A DNA stretch of 40,830 nt, taken from JAWVZB01 sp033722375 (GTDB lineage Bacteria; Actinomycetota; Nitriliruptoria; Nitriliruptorales; Nitriliruptoraceae). The translations under genes and the position numbers were made by a program. Below, one piece after another: positions 13,198-20,834 of the stretch. The notes under the pieces were generated by a model. The model was not told the origin of the DNA and made no database searches. It saw only the letters and a list, made by a program, of their open reading frames with translations. The stretch is taken from contig JAWVZB010000013.1 in NCBI GenBank assembly GCA_033722375.1, forward strand, positions 1 through 40,830, written 5' to 3'. How positions within the stretch are numbered: position 1 is the first letter of the stretch; every line of letters starts with the position of its first letter.

Positions 13198-14604
13198 GTG
13201 TTCGACGATCGCTACGTGGACGTGCTCCGCCCCGTCTTCGCCGGGCGGCGGTGGATCATCGCCATCGACGACCTGTCGGCCACGACGTCGCTCGTGGACG
13301 CGTTGAACGCCCTCGATGCCGCCGCGGTGATGGTGGTGGCGGGCCGTCGCGGGGCCGGTCCCGTGCCGACCTCGGGCGCCGAGATCTGTGTCGTGGATCT
13401 GCCGCCGCCGACCCGGCTCGGTGGCTCCCGCTCCTGGGATGCCGCGCTGGTCGATCTGCCCCGCCGCGTCCGCCGGGCCATCGACGCGTTCGATCCGTAC
13501 GGCGAGGCGCAGGTCATCACCGCCCTCCTGACGACCTTGCGCACAGTGGCGCAGCGGGCGGTGTTCGGGGCGCGCGATCCGTCATGGCTGCGGCTCGAGG
13601 ACCGCGCGGTGGTCGACCGGATCTGGCGCGTCGCCGGTGTCCGTGACGTCCGGCGGCTCGTGGTTCCCGGCGAGCCGCGGGCCCTGCGGGCAGCCGCAGC
13701 CGAGGTCGATCTCGGCGACGGCACCGTGTGGGTCAGCGATCACCATGACGGCTGGAACGGCCGGGACGGCTACCTGCGATGGGTCCGGACCCGGGTGGAT
13801 GCTGACGACGCAGCCGCGCTGTTCGACGGGCGGGCCAGCCGGGTCCGGGTGATGCCGTTCCTCGATGGGATCCCGTGCAGCATCGACGGGCTCGTGTTCC
13901 CTGATGACGTCGTGGTCCTGCGCCCCGCCGAGATGCTGGTCCTGCGCCGGCCCGTGGACAGCCGCCTGTGCTACGCCAACTCGGCCACCCTGTGGGACCC
14001 CCCCGAAGCCGACCGTGAGGAGATGCGCCGGACGGCCGCGGACGTGGGGAGCTACCTGCGCGGAGCGCTCGACTACCGCGGCGCGTTCACGATCGACGGC
14101 GTCATGACCCGGGACGGGTTCGTCCCGATCGAACTGAACCCGCGGTACGGCAGCATGATGGGTGCGGTCGCCCGGGCTTCCGGCGCCCCGCTCTACCTCC
14201 TCACCCTCGCGCTCATGGCGGGCGCCGACCTCGACATCGATCCTCGCCGGCTCGAGCGGGAGCTGCTCGAGGTCGCCGACCGGCACCGTGTGGCCCACGC
14301 CAGCCTGCACCTGCCCCGCCCGCGCCTCCACACGGAGGACGTGGGCCTCCTGTGGACCGGGACCGAGTTCGCCGTCGTGCCGGGTGACGAAGCCGACGCG
14401 CTCCTGACCCTCGGCCCCGGTCCGCGCAACGGCTCGTCCCTCCGTCTCGTGCTGGACACCGATCGCCATCCGGTGGGCCCCTCGATCGGCCCGAAGGTGG
14501 TGTCGGCGTTCGGGATCGCCGACGACCTCTGGGACCTCGGACTCGGGCCGCTCGAGGCAGCGCCGGACCTCGGGCGCGAACGCGCGCCGGCCGAGTCGTC
14601 GTGA
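13198..14604 (+). CDS. ATP-grasp domain protein
   Basis: A 468-residue protein starting at GTG 13198. The C-terminal part of an ATP-grasp fold is clear: GAFTIDGVMTRDGFVPIELNPRYGSM, where Glu-Leu-Asn-Pro-Arg carries the metal and phosphate ligands. The middle region (VRVMPFLDGIPCSIDGLVF) matches the preceding strand and loop. The N-terminal 120 residues resemble a pre-ATP-grasp Rossmann-like domain, and there is a further C-terminal extension. Such enzymes ligate a carboxylate to an amine or thiol using ATP. The substrate cannot be read from the sequence, and no biosynthetic cluster surrounds it. Leaderless translation is predicted. Confidence 0.75.
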   Translation: MFDDRYVDVLRPVFAGRRWIIAIDDLSATTSLVDALNALDAAAVMVVAGRRGAGPVPTSGAEICVVDLPPPTRLGGSRSWDAALVDLPRRVRRAIDAFDPYGEAQVITALLTTLRTVAQRAVFGARDPSWLRLEDRAVVDRIWRVAGVRDVRRLVVPGEPRALRAAAAEVDLGDGTVWVSDHHDGWNGRDGYLRWVRTRVDADDAAALFDGRASRVRVMPFLDGIPCSIDGLVFPDDVVVLRPAEMLVLRRPVDSRLCYANSATLWDPPEADREEMRRTAADVGSYLRGALDYRGAFTIDGVMTRDGFVPIELNPRYGSMMGAVARASGAPLYLLTLALMAGADLDIDPRRLERELLEVADRHRVAHASLHLPRPRLHTEDVGLLWTGTEFAVVPGDEADALLTLGPGPRNGSSLRLVLDTDRHPVGPSIGPKVVSAFGIADDLWDLGLGPLEAAPDLGRERAPAESS

Positions 14605-14621
14605 CGGTTCCGCGGCAGCAG

Positions 14622-14627
14622 TAGCCT
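14622..14627 (+). promoter_or_regulatory. Leaderless promoter -10 (TAGCCT) of the oxidoreductase gene
   Basis: TAGCCT, six bases CACGTC, then ATG at 14634. The spacing places +1 at the A of ATG. No ribosome-binding site is present. Confidence 0.55.
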
Positions 14628-14633
14628 CACGTC

Positions 14634-15596
14634 ATGTTCGCGATCACCGCCTCATCCATCGACCGTGACGAGCCGCTCTCCGGGCTCGAGCTCGGGGACC
14701 ATCCCGACCCGGAGCCGCCGGACGGATGGGTCGTCGTCAACGTCCGTGCCGCATCCCTCAACCACCACGATCTGTGGACGCTGCGGGGCGTCGGGATCGA
14801 CGAGGAACGGCTCCCGATCGTCCTCGGATGCGACGCGGCCGGCGTCACGAAGGACGGCCAGGAGGTGGTCGTGCACTCGGTGATCGCGACCCCGGACGGG
14901 GACGAGACGCTGGCAGACGACTTCAACATCCTGTCCGAGGTCCACGACGGCACCTTCGCGGACATGGTCACCGTGCCTCGACGCAACCTCGTTCCCAAGC
15001 CGGCGTCGCTGAGCTACGAGGAGGCCGCGTGTCTGCCGACCGCCTACCTGACCGCCTACCGCATGCTGTTCACGCGGGGCGAGGCGCGGCCCGGGATGCG
15101 GATCCTCATCCAGGGCGCCGGCGGGGGGGTGTCGACCGCGACGCTGCTCCTGGCCCGTGCCGCCGGGATCCACGTCACCGTGACGTCCCGCAGTGACGAG
15201 AAGCTGGAACGGGCCCTCGAGCTGGGCGCGAACGAGGCGGTCCCGTCCGGTGACCGGCTCCCTCAGCGGGTCGACCTGGTGCTCGAGACCGTCGGGGAGG
15301 CGACCTGGGGACATTCGCTGCGCTCGGTCGTCACCGGGGGGACGATCGTGGTCGCCGGGGCGACCAGTGGAGCGGACCCTGCGGCGGAGCTGCGGCACGT
15401 CTTCTACCGGCAGCTGCGCGTCGTCGGTTCGACGATGGGGACCCGCGCCGAGCTGGAGCGGCTCGTCGGCTTCCTCGCCGCCTCGGACGTCCGCCCGCTG
15501 ATCGACGAGGTGTACGCCATGACCGATGCCCGCTCCGCGTTCGAACGCATGAACGAGGGCGAGCAGTTCGGGAAGCTCGTCCTCCGCCACGGCTGA
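14634..15596 (+). CDS. Zinc-independent MDR family oxidoreductase (quinone oxidoreductase-like)
   Basis: A 320-residue medium-chain dehydrogenase/reductase: an N-terminal GroES-like domain (VNVRAASLNHHDLWTLRG), then a Rossmann domain with RILIQGAGGGVSTATLLLARAAG as the NAD(P)-binding loop. The structural-zinc cysteine cluster of alcohol dehydrogenases is absent, so it belongs with the quinone oxidoreductase or enoyl-reductase branch. The reaction is probably NAD(P)H-dependent reduction of a quinone or an activated double bond. ATG 14634 is set by a leaderless promoter. The next gene begins four bases after its stop, so the two may share one mRNA. Confidence 0.87.
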   Translation: MFAITASSIDRDEPLSGLELGDHPDPEPPDGWVVVNVRAASLNHHDLWTLRGVGIDEERLPIVLGCDAAGVTKDGQEVVVHSVIATPDGDETLADDFNILSEVHDGTFADMVTVPRRNLVPKPASLSYEEAACLPTAYLTAYRMLFTRGEARPGMRILIQGAGGGVSTATLLLARAAGIHVTVTSRSDEKLERALELGANEAVPSGDRLPQRVDLVLETVGEATWGHSLRSVVTGGTIVVAGATSGADPAAELRHVFYRQLRVVGSTMGTRAELERLVGFLAASDVRPLIDEVYAMTDARSAFERMNEGEQFGKLVLRHG

Positions 15597-15599
15597 TCC

Positions 15600-17432
15600 T
15601 TGGACGACCGCGGGGGCAGCGCACCGGCCACCGCGTCCGGTCGCCTGCTGGGGGGAGTGGTCGGCGTCACGATCATCGGGGCGGTGGCGCCGCTGCTGCC
15701 GGCGGCGCTGGACGAGGCGATGATCGTCAAGGCGGCGGCCGTGCTGGTCGGCGTCACGGCTGTCGTGGCGTGGACCTTGGCGGTGGCCTCGTCGGGCGGC
15801 CGGTTCCCGGTCCCCGCCGGGGTCGCTACGTGGGTGCTGGTGGGCTTCGCGGTCGTGGTGCTCGCAGCCACCACATGGTCGGATGCGCCAGTCCTGTCGC
15901 TGGTCGGCCCCTTCGAGCGCTACAGCGGCGGCCTCATGTACGCCGCCTACGCGCTCCTGGGGCTGTGCGTCCTGGCCTGGCTCCCCACCGGGTCACAGGG
16001 CGGAGCCGTGCCGTGGTTGCTGGGCGGGGCGGTGACCGTCGTCGGGTACGGGCTGGTCCAGCTGGTGGGCCTCGATCCCGTCACGTGGAGCGGGCGCTTC
16101 GGCGACGCCGTGATCGCCCAGTTCGGCAACCCCGACTTCGTGAGTGGCTACCTCGGGATCATGGCGCCGCTGGCCCTTTGGGGCGCGGTCTGGTCGCCCT
16201 GGCGCTCGGAGCTGCGGATCCTGGCGGGAGTGGGCGGGGTCGCCGGCGTCGTCGTCTTGGTCGGAGCCGGCGCGCTCCAGGGCTACGTCGCCGGCGCCGT
16301 CGGCATCGGTGTGCTCGTGCTCGCGGTCGTGGCGGCGAGGTGGGGGCGGGGCCGGCTCGTCTGGAGCGGGGCAGCGGTGGCCGGCGGCGGTGTCGGGGTG
16401 GTGCTCGCCGCCGGAGCCGCGGGGATCGGCCCAGCGACGGGGCTGTGGGAGATCTCGACCGCACGCAGCCGCACCTACCTGTGGCGCACGGCGACGGAGA
16501 TGATCGGTGCCGAGCCGTTCACGGGTGTGGGCCTCGGGCGGTACGGCCGCTACTACCACGAGTTCCGCCCGGTGGACGAGGCCGTACGGCGGGATCTCGA
16601 TCAGGCCGCGGATGCGGCCCACAACGTGCTGCTCGACCTCGCGGCCGGCGGGGGAGGGCTCGTGGCGCTCGCATGGCTCGCGGTGGTGGCGGTGGCGGTG
16701 GTCTCGCTGGTCCGCGCCTGGCGGGCAGGTGATCAGGACAGGCGGGTCCTGATCGGAGCCCTGGGCGGCGCCTACGCCGCCTACCACGTGCAGGCCGCGG
16801 TCAGCCTCGACGTACCGCCGCTGGCCGCCACGCACCTAGTGCTGGTCGGGGCGATCGTGTCCGCGTCGCCCGGCATGCACCTCCGGTGGCTCCGGCCGCG
16901 TGCCGGCTCCGAGTTCGGTCCTCTGCGCCGGCGACTCGTGGCCGCCGCCATGGCCATCCCCGTGATCGTCGTCGTGGGGATGGTGCTGGTGGCCGACAAC
17001 CTCGCCGGCAGCGGTGCAGAGGCCGGGGAGCGCGGCGACTTCGATGCCGCCGGCTCCCGTACCGAGGACGCCACCGGCCTGGCCCCGTGGCAGCCCGAGT
17101 ACCACTTCGAGCATGCCCGGGCGCTGGCGCGGGCGGGGCGGCTCGACGCTGCGGTCGACGCCATGGATCGCGTGCTGGAACGGGACCCGCGCGACCTCGC
17201 CGCGTGGATCAGCCGCGGGCGGCTGCTGACGGCGCTGGACCGGCCGCTCGAAGCAGTGGAGGCCTACGCCGGGGCCCGCGAGATCGCCCCGAAGAGCCCC
17301 GAGCTCGGTGTCGAGTACGCGGAGGCGCTGATCGCCGTCGGTCAACGCACCCTCGCTCGGGAAGTGCTCCTCGGGGTCGTCGCCATCGCCCCGGAGCACG
17401 CTCCCGCCCTCGACCTCCTCGAGGACCTCTGA
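15600..17432 (+). CDS. O-antigen-ligase-like membrane protein with C-terminal TPR
   Basis: A protein of about 610 residues starting at TTG 15600, close behind the oxidoreductase stop; no better start is visible, so the N-terminus is uncertain. About ten membrane helices fill residues 20-460. The Wzy_C signature region is present: ARSRTYLWRTATEMI, then GVGLGRYGRYYHEFRP and AHNVLLDLAAGGG, giving the conserved Arg and His residues on the external loop used by O-antigen ligases and polymerases. Residues 470-605 are TPR repeats (YHFEHARALARAGRLDAAVDAM and two further units). The family joins or polymerises polysaccharide at the outer membrane face. Here the acceptor is unknown, and no polysaccharide cluster is nearby. 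Confidence 0.8.
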   Translation: MDDRGGSAPATASGRLLGGVVGVTIIGAVAPLLPAALDEAMIVKAAAVLVGVTAVVAWTLAVASSGGRFPVPAGVATWVLVGFAVVVLAATTWSDAPVLSLVGPFERYSGGLMYAAYALLGLCVLAWLPTGSQGGAVPWLLGGAVTVVGYGLVQLVGLDPVTWSGRFGDAVIAQFGNPDFVSGYLGIMAPLALWGAVWSPWRSELRILAGVGGVAGVVVLVGAGALQGYVAGAVGIGVLVLAVVAARWGRGRLVWSGAAVAGGGVGVVLAAGAAGIGPATGLWEISTARSRTYLWRTATEMIGAEPFTGVGLGRYGRYYHEFRPVDEAVRRDLDQAADAAHNVLLDLAAGGGGLVALAWLAVVAVAVVSLVRAWRAGDQDRRVLIGALGGAYAAYHVQAAVSLDVPPLAATHLVLVGAIVSASPGMHLRWLRPRAGSEFGPLRRRLVAAAMAIPVIVVVGMVLVADNLAGSGAEAGERGDFDAAGSRTEDATGLAPWQPEYHFEHARALARAGRLDAAVDAMDRVLERDPRDLAAWISRGRLLTALDRPLEAVEAYAGAREIAPKSPELGVEYAEALIAVGQRTLAREVLLGVVAIAPEHAPALDLLEDL

Positions 17433-17678
17433 CCGCACCGCCGCTTCCCATCGTGTCACACCCCCATGAGACCCTCTGAACAGGTCTCACACCTACACCA
17501 GCAGAGGCAGTTCATCAAGCCCTATCGCGCTGAGCCCGATGCATCGATCCGGCACAGCAAGCATGAGCATGGCTGTGCGCACGTCAGCTACTCCTGCAGC
17601 CGAACCATCAGGGCCATCAAGGGCTTGATAGCCGCCCTGCTCGCAGCACCGACCGGACCGTCTGAGGAGGAGTAGTTG
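17433..17678. other. Intergenic region with hairpins, no supported gene
   Basis: The stretch is less GC-rich than its flanks. A stem-loop TGAGACC/GGTCTCA lies at 17467-17489, after the ligase-like gene. A second, GGGC-ATCAAG/CTTGAT-GCC, lies at 17611-17636, downstream of tRNA-Asn on the minus strand. ATCAAGCCC at 17514-17522 could also pair with GGGCTTGAT at 17621-17629, an alternative fold. A 69-codon plus-strand frame (17466-17675) has no family pattern, and I do not call it. A decayed insertion next to the tRNA is possible but unproven. Confidence 0.6.
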
Positions 17679-17751
17679 CTCCGGGGGCGAGACTCGAACT
17701 CGCAACCATCGCCTTAACAGGGCGCCGCTCTGCCGGTTGAGCTACCCCGGA
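17679..17751 (-). tRNA. tRNA-Asn (anticodon GTT)
   Basis: The minus-strand sequence folds as a full cloverleaf of 73 bases. The acceptor stem TCCGGGG pairs with CCCCGGA, the anticodon loop is CTGTTAA with GTT (genomic 17716-17718 read in reverse), and the T-loop is TTCGAGT. The discriminator is G. CCA is not encoded (CAA follows). The anticodon reads Asn codons AAC and AAU. Confidence 0.96.
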
Positions 17752-17757
17752 ATGGGT

Positions 17758-17788
17758 GCCCGCTGAGGCGCGGGCGGGCCGCAGTGTA
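17758..17788 (-). promoter_or_regulatory. Candidate tRNA-Asn promoter and leader hairpin
   Basis: TACACT at 17783-17788 on the minus strand fits the local -10 pattern with a predicted start near 17776. From there a hairpin GCCCGC/GCGGGC (17758-17775) occupies the 5' leader before the tRNA at 17751. A leader of about 24 bases would be removed by RNase P. Confidence 0.4.
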
Positions 17789-17837
17789 TCGGTCGGTCCC
17801 CTGGCCGAACGCAGCCTCACGAACACCTCTGCCTGGC

Positions 17838-17843
17838 TAGCCT
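17838..17843 (+). promoter_or_regulatory. Candidate -10 element (TAGCCT) of the ACT-domain gene
   Basis: The predicted start near 17850 gives a 27-base leader with AGGAAAGG before the ATG at 17877. Confidence 0.45.
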
Positions 17844-17876
17844 GCCTCACAACGCCACACAGGAAAGGCACCACAC

Positions 17877-18260
17877 ATGTCGCGCAGGGACCTCGTGATC
17901 ATCCCCGACGACGAACCCGGGATGCTCGCCCGCATCGGTGAGGCCGCCGGCGAAGCCGGACTCAACATCGAGGCACTCTCGGCGTTCACGGGCGGAGGGA
18001 AGGGCGTCGTCCACATCCTCGTCGACGACCACGAGAAGGCGCTCGAGGTGTTCCAGGATGCCGGCTTCGACGTCAAGGCCGCGCGGCGCGTGGCGGTAGC
18101 CGAGATCCCCGATCAGCCCGGCGAGCTCGGCAAGGCGTGCCGCAAGCTGGCGGACGCCGACATCAACATCGAGCAGGCCTACATCGCCGCCGGCTCCAAG
18201 CTCGTGATCGTCGCCGAAGACGTCGATGCTGCCAAGGACGTCCTCGGCATCGAGGACTGA
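17877..18260 (+). CDS. Double ACT domain protein
   Basis: A 127-residue protein made of two tandem ACT folds. The first begins LVIIPDDEPGMLARIGEAAGEAGLNIEAL, and the second begins VAVAEIPDQPGELGKACRKLADADINIEQ; both have the Pro-Gly turn typical of amino-acid-binding ACT domains. There is no catalytic domain, so it is likely a stand-alone sensor or regulatory partner that binds an amino acid. The ATG follows AGGAAAGG. It converges with the DsbA-family gene with a 17-base gap. The ligand cannot be read from the sequence. Confidence 0.9.
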   Translation: MSRRDLVIIPDDEPGMLARIGEAAGEAGLNIEALSAFTGGGKGVVHILVDDHEKALEVFQDAGFDVKAARRVAVAEIPDQPGELGKACRKLADADINIEQAYIAAGSKLVIVAEDVDAAKDVLGIED

Positions 18261-18277
18261 CCAGCGCCCCGCCCGCG

Positions 18278-18886
18278 TCAGACGGGCAGGTCGGTCTGCT
18301 TGAACTCGTGGAGCTCGGGGAAGCCCACGACGAGGTCGAGCACCCGCTCTATCGTCTCGCGGGCGAGCTCGCCGTCCCCGTCCGGGCGGTTCATGAGCCG
18401 GACGAAGACCGCGCGGTCACCGGCGATGAACGTCGGCACCCCCCAGACCTCGTGGTCGCGCACGCCCCGTTCGTGCTCCTTGTGGAGGGTGGTCAGCGGC
18501 TCGCCGTCATCGACGATCTCGAGGACGGCGTCGGCGTCGAGCCCGGCGCGGTCCAGGGCGGCGCGTACGACCGCGCGGTCCGTGATGTCCTCGCCCCGAT
18601 CGTGGCGGGCGGCGAACAGTTCCCGGTGGGCGTCGGCGAAGTGCTCCGGCCAGTGGTCGCGTACGGTCAGACCGGCGGCGAACGCCAGTACGCCGGACAC
18701 GTCGTAGGGATCGTCACGGTCCCAGACGTCGGGGTCACCTTCTTCGATGTGTCCCTGCGCGAGGCTGTAGGGCAGGAACTCCACGTTCCAATCCGCCCCG
18801 CCGGCGAGCGCGTCGAGGACGTGCTCGTTGGCGTTGCGCGCGAAGGGGCACAGGTAGTCGAAGGTGATCGCGAAGGTGCGCGTCAC
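18278..18886 (-). CDS. DsbA-family oxidoreductase (FrnE/HCCA isomerase-like)
   Basis: About 202 residues. The thioredoxin-like N-terminus reads ITFDYLCPFARNANEHV, with a single Cys-Pro-Phe in place of the CxxC of true disulfide oxidases. VWGVPTFIAGDRAVF is the conserved cis-Pro segment (GVPTF). A single cysteine and cis-Pro fit the FrnE or 2-hydroxychromene-2-carboxylate isomerase branch. No signal peptide is seen, so it is cytoplasmic. I start at GTG 18886, preceded by GGAGAG on the minus strand. The longer upstream reading adds a charged, non-conserved stretch. Confidence 0.87.
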   Translation of the reverse strand: MTRTFAITFDYLCPFARNANEHVLDALAGGADWNVEFLPYSLAQGHIEEGDPDVWDRDDPYDVSGVLAFAAGLTVRDHWPEHFADAHRELFAARHDRGEDITDRAVVRAALDRAGLDADAVLEIVDDGEPLTTLHKEHERGVRDHEVWGVPTFIAGDRAVFVRLMNRPDGDGELARETIERVLDLVVGFPELHEFKQTDLPV

Positions 18887-18966
18887 TGATCTCTCCGTGG
18901 TCGCTCGAACGTTCTTCGTCATCACAACGAACGAGCGGTCGTCGCGTGACATTCCGCCCCCGTCGA

Positions 18967-19005
18967 CCGGTCGGCCAGGTGACGGATGCGGTCCGGTCGG
19001 CCAGG
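18967..19005. repeat. Direct repeat of 13 bases, 26 bases apart
   Basis: CCGGTCGGCCAGG occurs at 18967-18979 and again at 18993-19005, between the end of the bc-complex operon and the DsbA-family gene. The purpose is unknown; a regulator binding pair is possible. Confidence 0.6.
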
Positions 19006-19015
19006 GTGGCTGGGG

Positions 19016-19414
19016 TCACAGCCCGAACAGTTCGGGGGCACCCGTCATGAGTGCGCGCATCGTCAGCCCCCAGGCGATCAGCGCACCCCACGTCAGACCG
19101 ACGTACTCGCGCTCCTCGCGCCGCATGCCGGCGATGCGTCCGCCGACGATGGCGATGAGGGGGAACAGCGATCCGTAGAAGTAGTGCAGCCAGGCGAGCG
19201 TGCCGAAGACCCGCCGGCCCGCGATCAGGAGGATCACCCCCAGCACGGTCTGGAGGATCAGCACGTTCTCGGTGTAGTGCTGCAGGCCCCAGAACGCGAC
19301 CGGGGCCTCGTCCCGCTTCATCAGGCGGAGGGTGAGACCCCATAGCGCGATGACCAGCAGCGCGGCCACGACGGCCATGCCGACGTAGCGGTGCACGGTC
19401 ATCACGACGTTCAC
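19016..19414 (-). CDS. Small His-containing membrane protein in the bc-complex operon
   Basis: A 132-residue protein with four predicted helices. Histidines occur near membrane faces: VHRYVG in helix 1, LQHYTENV before helix 2 and WLHYFYG before helix 3. The spacing is not that of a known heme protein, but such positions could bind heme or a metal. I do not recognise the family. It starts at GTG 19414 with GAGGGG upstream and lies only 16 bases after the qcrB stop, so it is probably the last gene of the qcrCAB mRNA. By context it may be an accessory or assembly factor of the respiratory complex. This is inference. Confidence 0.7.
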   Translation of the reverse strand: MNVVMTVHRYVGMAVVAALLVIALWGLTLRLMKRDEAPVAFWGLQHYTENVLILQTVLGVILLIAGRRVFGTLAWLHYFYGSLFPLIAIVGGRIAGMRREEREYVGLTWGALIAWGLTMRALMTGAPELFGL

Positions 19415-19430
19415 GGCGGGACCCCTCGGC

Positions 19431-20831
19431 CTACTGTGGTGAGCCGGCGGCGGGGCGGCCCCCGACGGCCGGTCCGGTCTCGAGACCGGACGCTATCCGG
19501 TACGCGATCCATCCCGTCAACGGGGGCAGCAGGATCGCGGCGGCCCGAAGGATGTTGGTGATGGTCTGGAGGCCGGTGGCCACGTCGGCCGCGATGACGT
19601 CGTTCGATCCGGCGACGAAGATGACGAGCAGGAACGTGATGCCGGCCACACCCGCCGCGGTGCGCATCGGGACGTCCCTGGGGCGCTGGAGGAGGTGGTG
19701 CTCGCCGACGTCGTGGGTGATGAACCGGACCTCGATCCATGGCCAGGCGAACACGATCGCGAACAGCAGACCGGGGATGACGACGCCGGGGATGAACGCC
19801 GAGGCGATGGTCACCCCGAAGATCGTGAACTCCCAGGCGGGCCAGAGTCTTAGCAGGCCCTCGAGCCAACCCATGTACCAGTCCGGTTGGGCCGGCGCGA
19901 AGACCTGGAAGGGCTCGTACGGCCCGTAGATCCACACCGGGTTGATCTCGAACAGGCCGCCGAGCAGAGCGGTGATCGCGGCGGTGAACGCGAACAGCGA
20001 CGCCGAGGTCATGGTCTGGTTCGGGAAGAGCGGTTCGCCCACGACGTTGGTGTTGGTCGCCTTGCGGCTGGGCTTCTGCGTGTGCCGCTGCCGGATCAGG
20101 ATCACCATGTGGGCGGTGACGAGTCCGATCAGCCCGGCGGGCAGGACCATCACGTGGAGGATGTGGAGCCGCCCGAGGACATCCTCGCCGGGGAACTCAC
20201 CCCCGATGCCGATGAAGCCGATCAGCGGCCCCACGAACGGGATCGACAGCAGCGCCGAGTAGCCGATCCGCAGCCCCGTGCCTGACAGCAGGTCGTCGGG
20301 GAGCGAGTAGCCGGTGAACCCGGCACCGAACGCCAGCAGGAGGAGCGCCACGCCGATCACCCAGTTGAGCTCGCGGGGCTTGCGGAAGGCACCGGTGAAG
20401 AACACGCGGAGCATGTGCACGACGATCGCCGCAACGAAGATGAGCGCGGCCCAGTGGTGGATCTGGCGCATCAACAGCCCGGCGCGCACCTCGAACGACA
20501 GCTCCAGCACGGAGTCGTAGGCCACCGAGATGGTCTGCCCCGCGAGAGGGGCGTAGGGCCCGTCGTAGACGACCTGTCGCGAGCTCGGGACGTAGAACAA
20601 CGTCAGGAACACACCGGTGAGGATCAGGATCACGAGGCTGAACAGCGCCACCTCACCGATGAGGAACGACCAGTGGGCGGGGAAGGCCTTGCGCAGGTAC
20701 TTCTTGCTGCTCTCGGCGAGGCGGAGGCGGTCGTCGGTCCACCGCGCCAGACGTTCGACGGGGCCGTCACGGACGTTGTCGTCGTCGGACGCGTGGGCTG
20801 GCTCGCGGGGGCGGTCGCTCGTTGCGGACAT
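19431..20831 (-). CDS. qcrB: Cytochrome b subunit of the bc complex
   Basis: A 466-residue integral membrane protein carrying two b hemes and the quinol sites. Histidine ligands are visible in helix B (RQIHHWAALIFVAAIVVHMLRVF, a His pair 14 residues apart) and helix D (LHILHVMVLPAGLIGLVTAHMVIL). The quinol-site loop reads QPDWYMGW, the actinobacterial form of the PEWY motif. About nine helices precede a C-terminal extension, as in actinobacterial bcc complexes. It oxidises menaquinol and passes electrons to the Rieske and cytochrome c subunits. The start at 20831 lies three bases after the qcrA stop. Confidence 0.96.
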   Translation of the reverse strand: MSATSDRPREPAHASDDDNVRDGPVERLARWTDDRLRLAESSKKYLRKAFPAHWSFLIGEVALFSLVILILTGVFLTLFYVPSSRQVVYDGPYAPLAGQTISVAYDSVLELSFEVRAGLLMRQIHHWAALIFVAAIVVHMLRVFFTGAFRKPRELNWVIGVALLLLAFGAGFTGYSLPDDLLSGTGLRIGYSALLSIPFVGPLIGFIGIGGEFPGEDVLGRLHILHVMVLPAGLIGLVTAHMVILIRQRHTQKPSRKATNTNVVGEPLFPNQTMTSASLFAFTAAITALLGGLFEINPVWIYGPYEPFQVFAPAQPDWYMGWLEGLLRLWPAWEFTIFGVTIASAFIPGVVIPGLLFAIVFAWPWIEVRFITHDVGEHHLLQRPRDVPMRTAAGVAGITFLLVIFVAGSNDVIAADVATGLQTITNILRAAAILLPPLTGWIAYRIASGLETGPAVGGRPAAGSPQ

Positions 20832-20834
20832 CCG

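Noticed and set aside
17466..17675. 69-codon plus-strand ORF next to tRNA-Asn
   Set aside because: No family pattern, amino-acid composition unlike its neighbours, hairpins inside it, and the frame ends just before the tRNA. Better seen as intergenic.
18900..18912. GAACGTTC as a possible SOS (LexA) box, also near 11562
   Set aside because: The actinobacterial SOS box needs GAAC-N4-GTTC; here there is no spacer. Likely chance.
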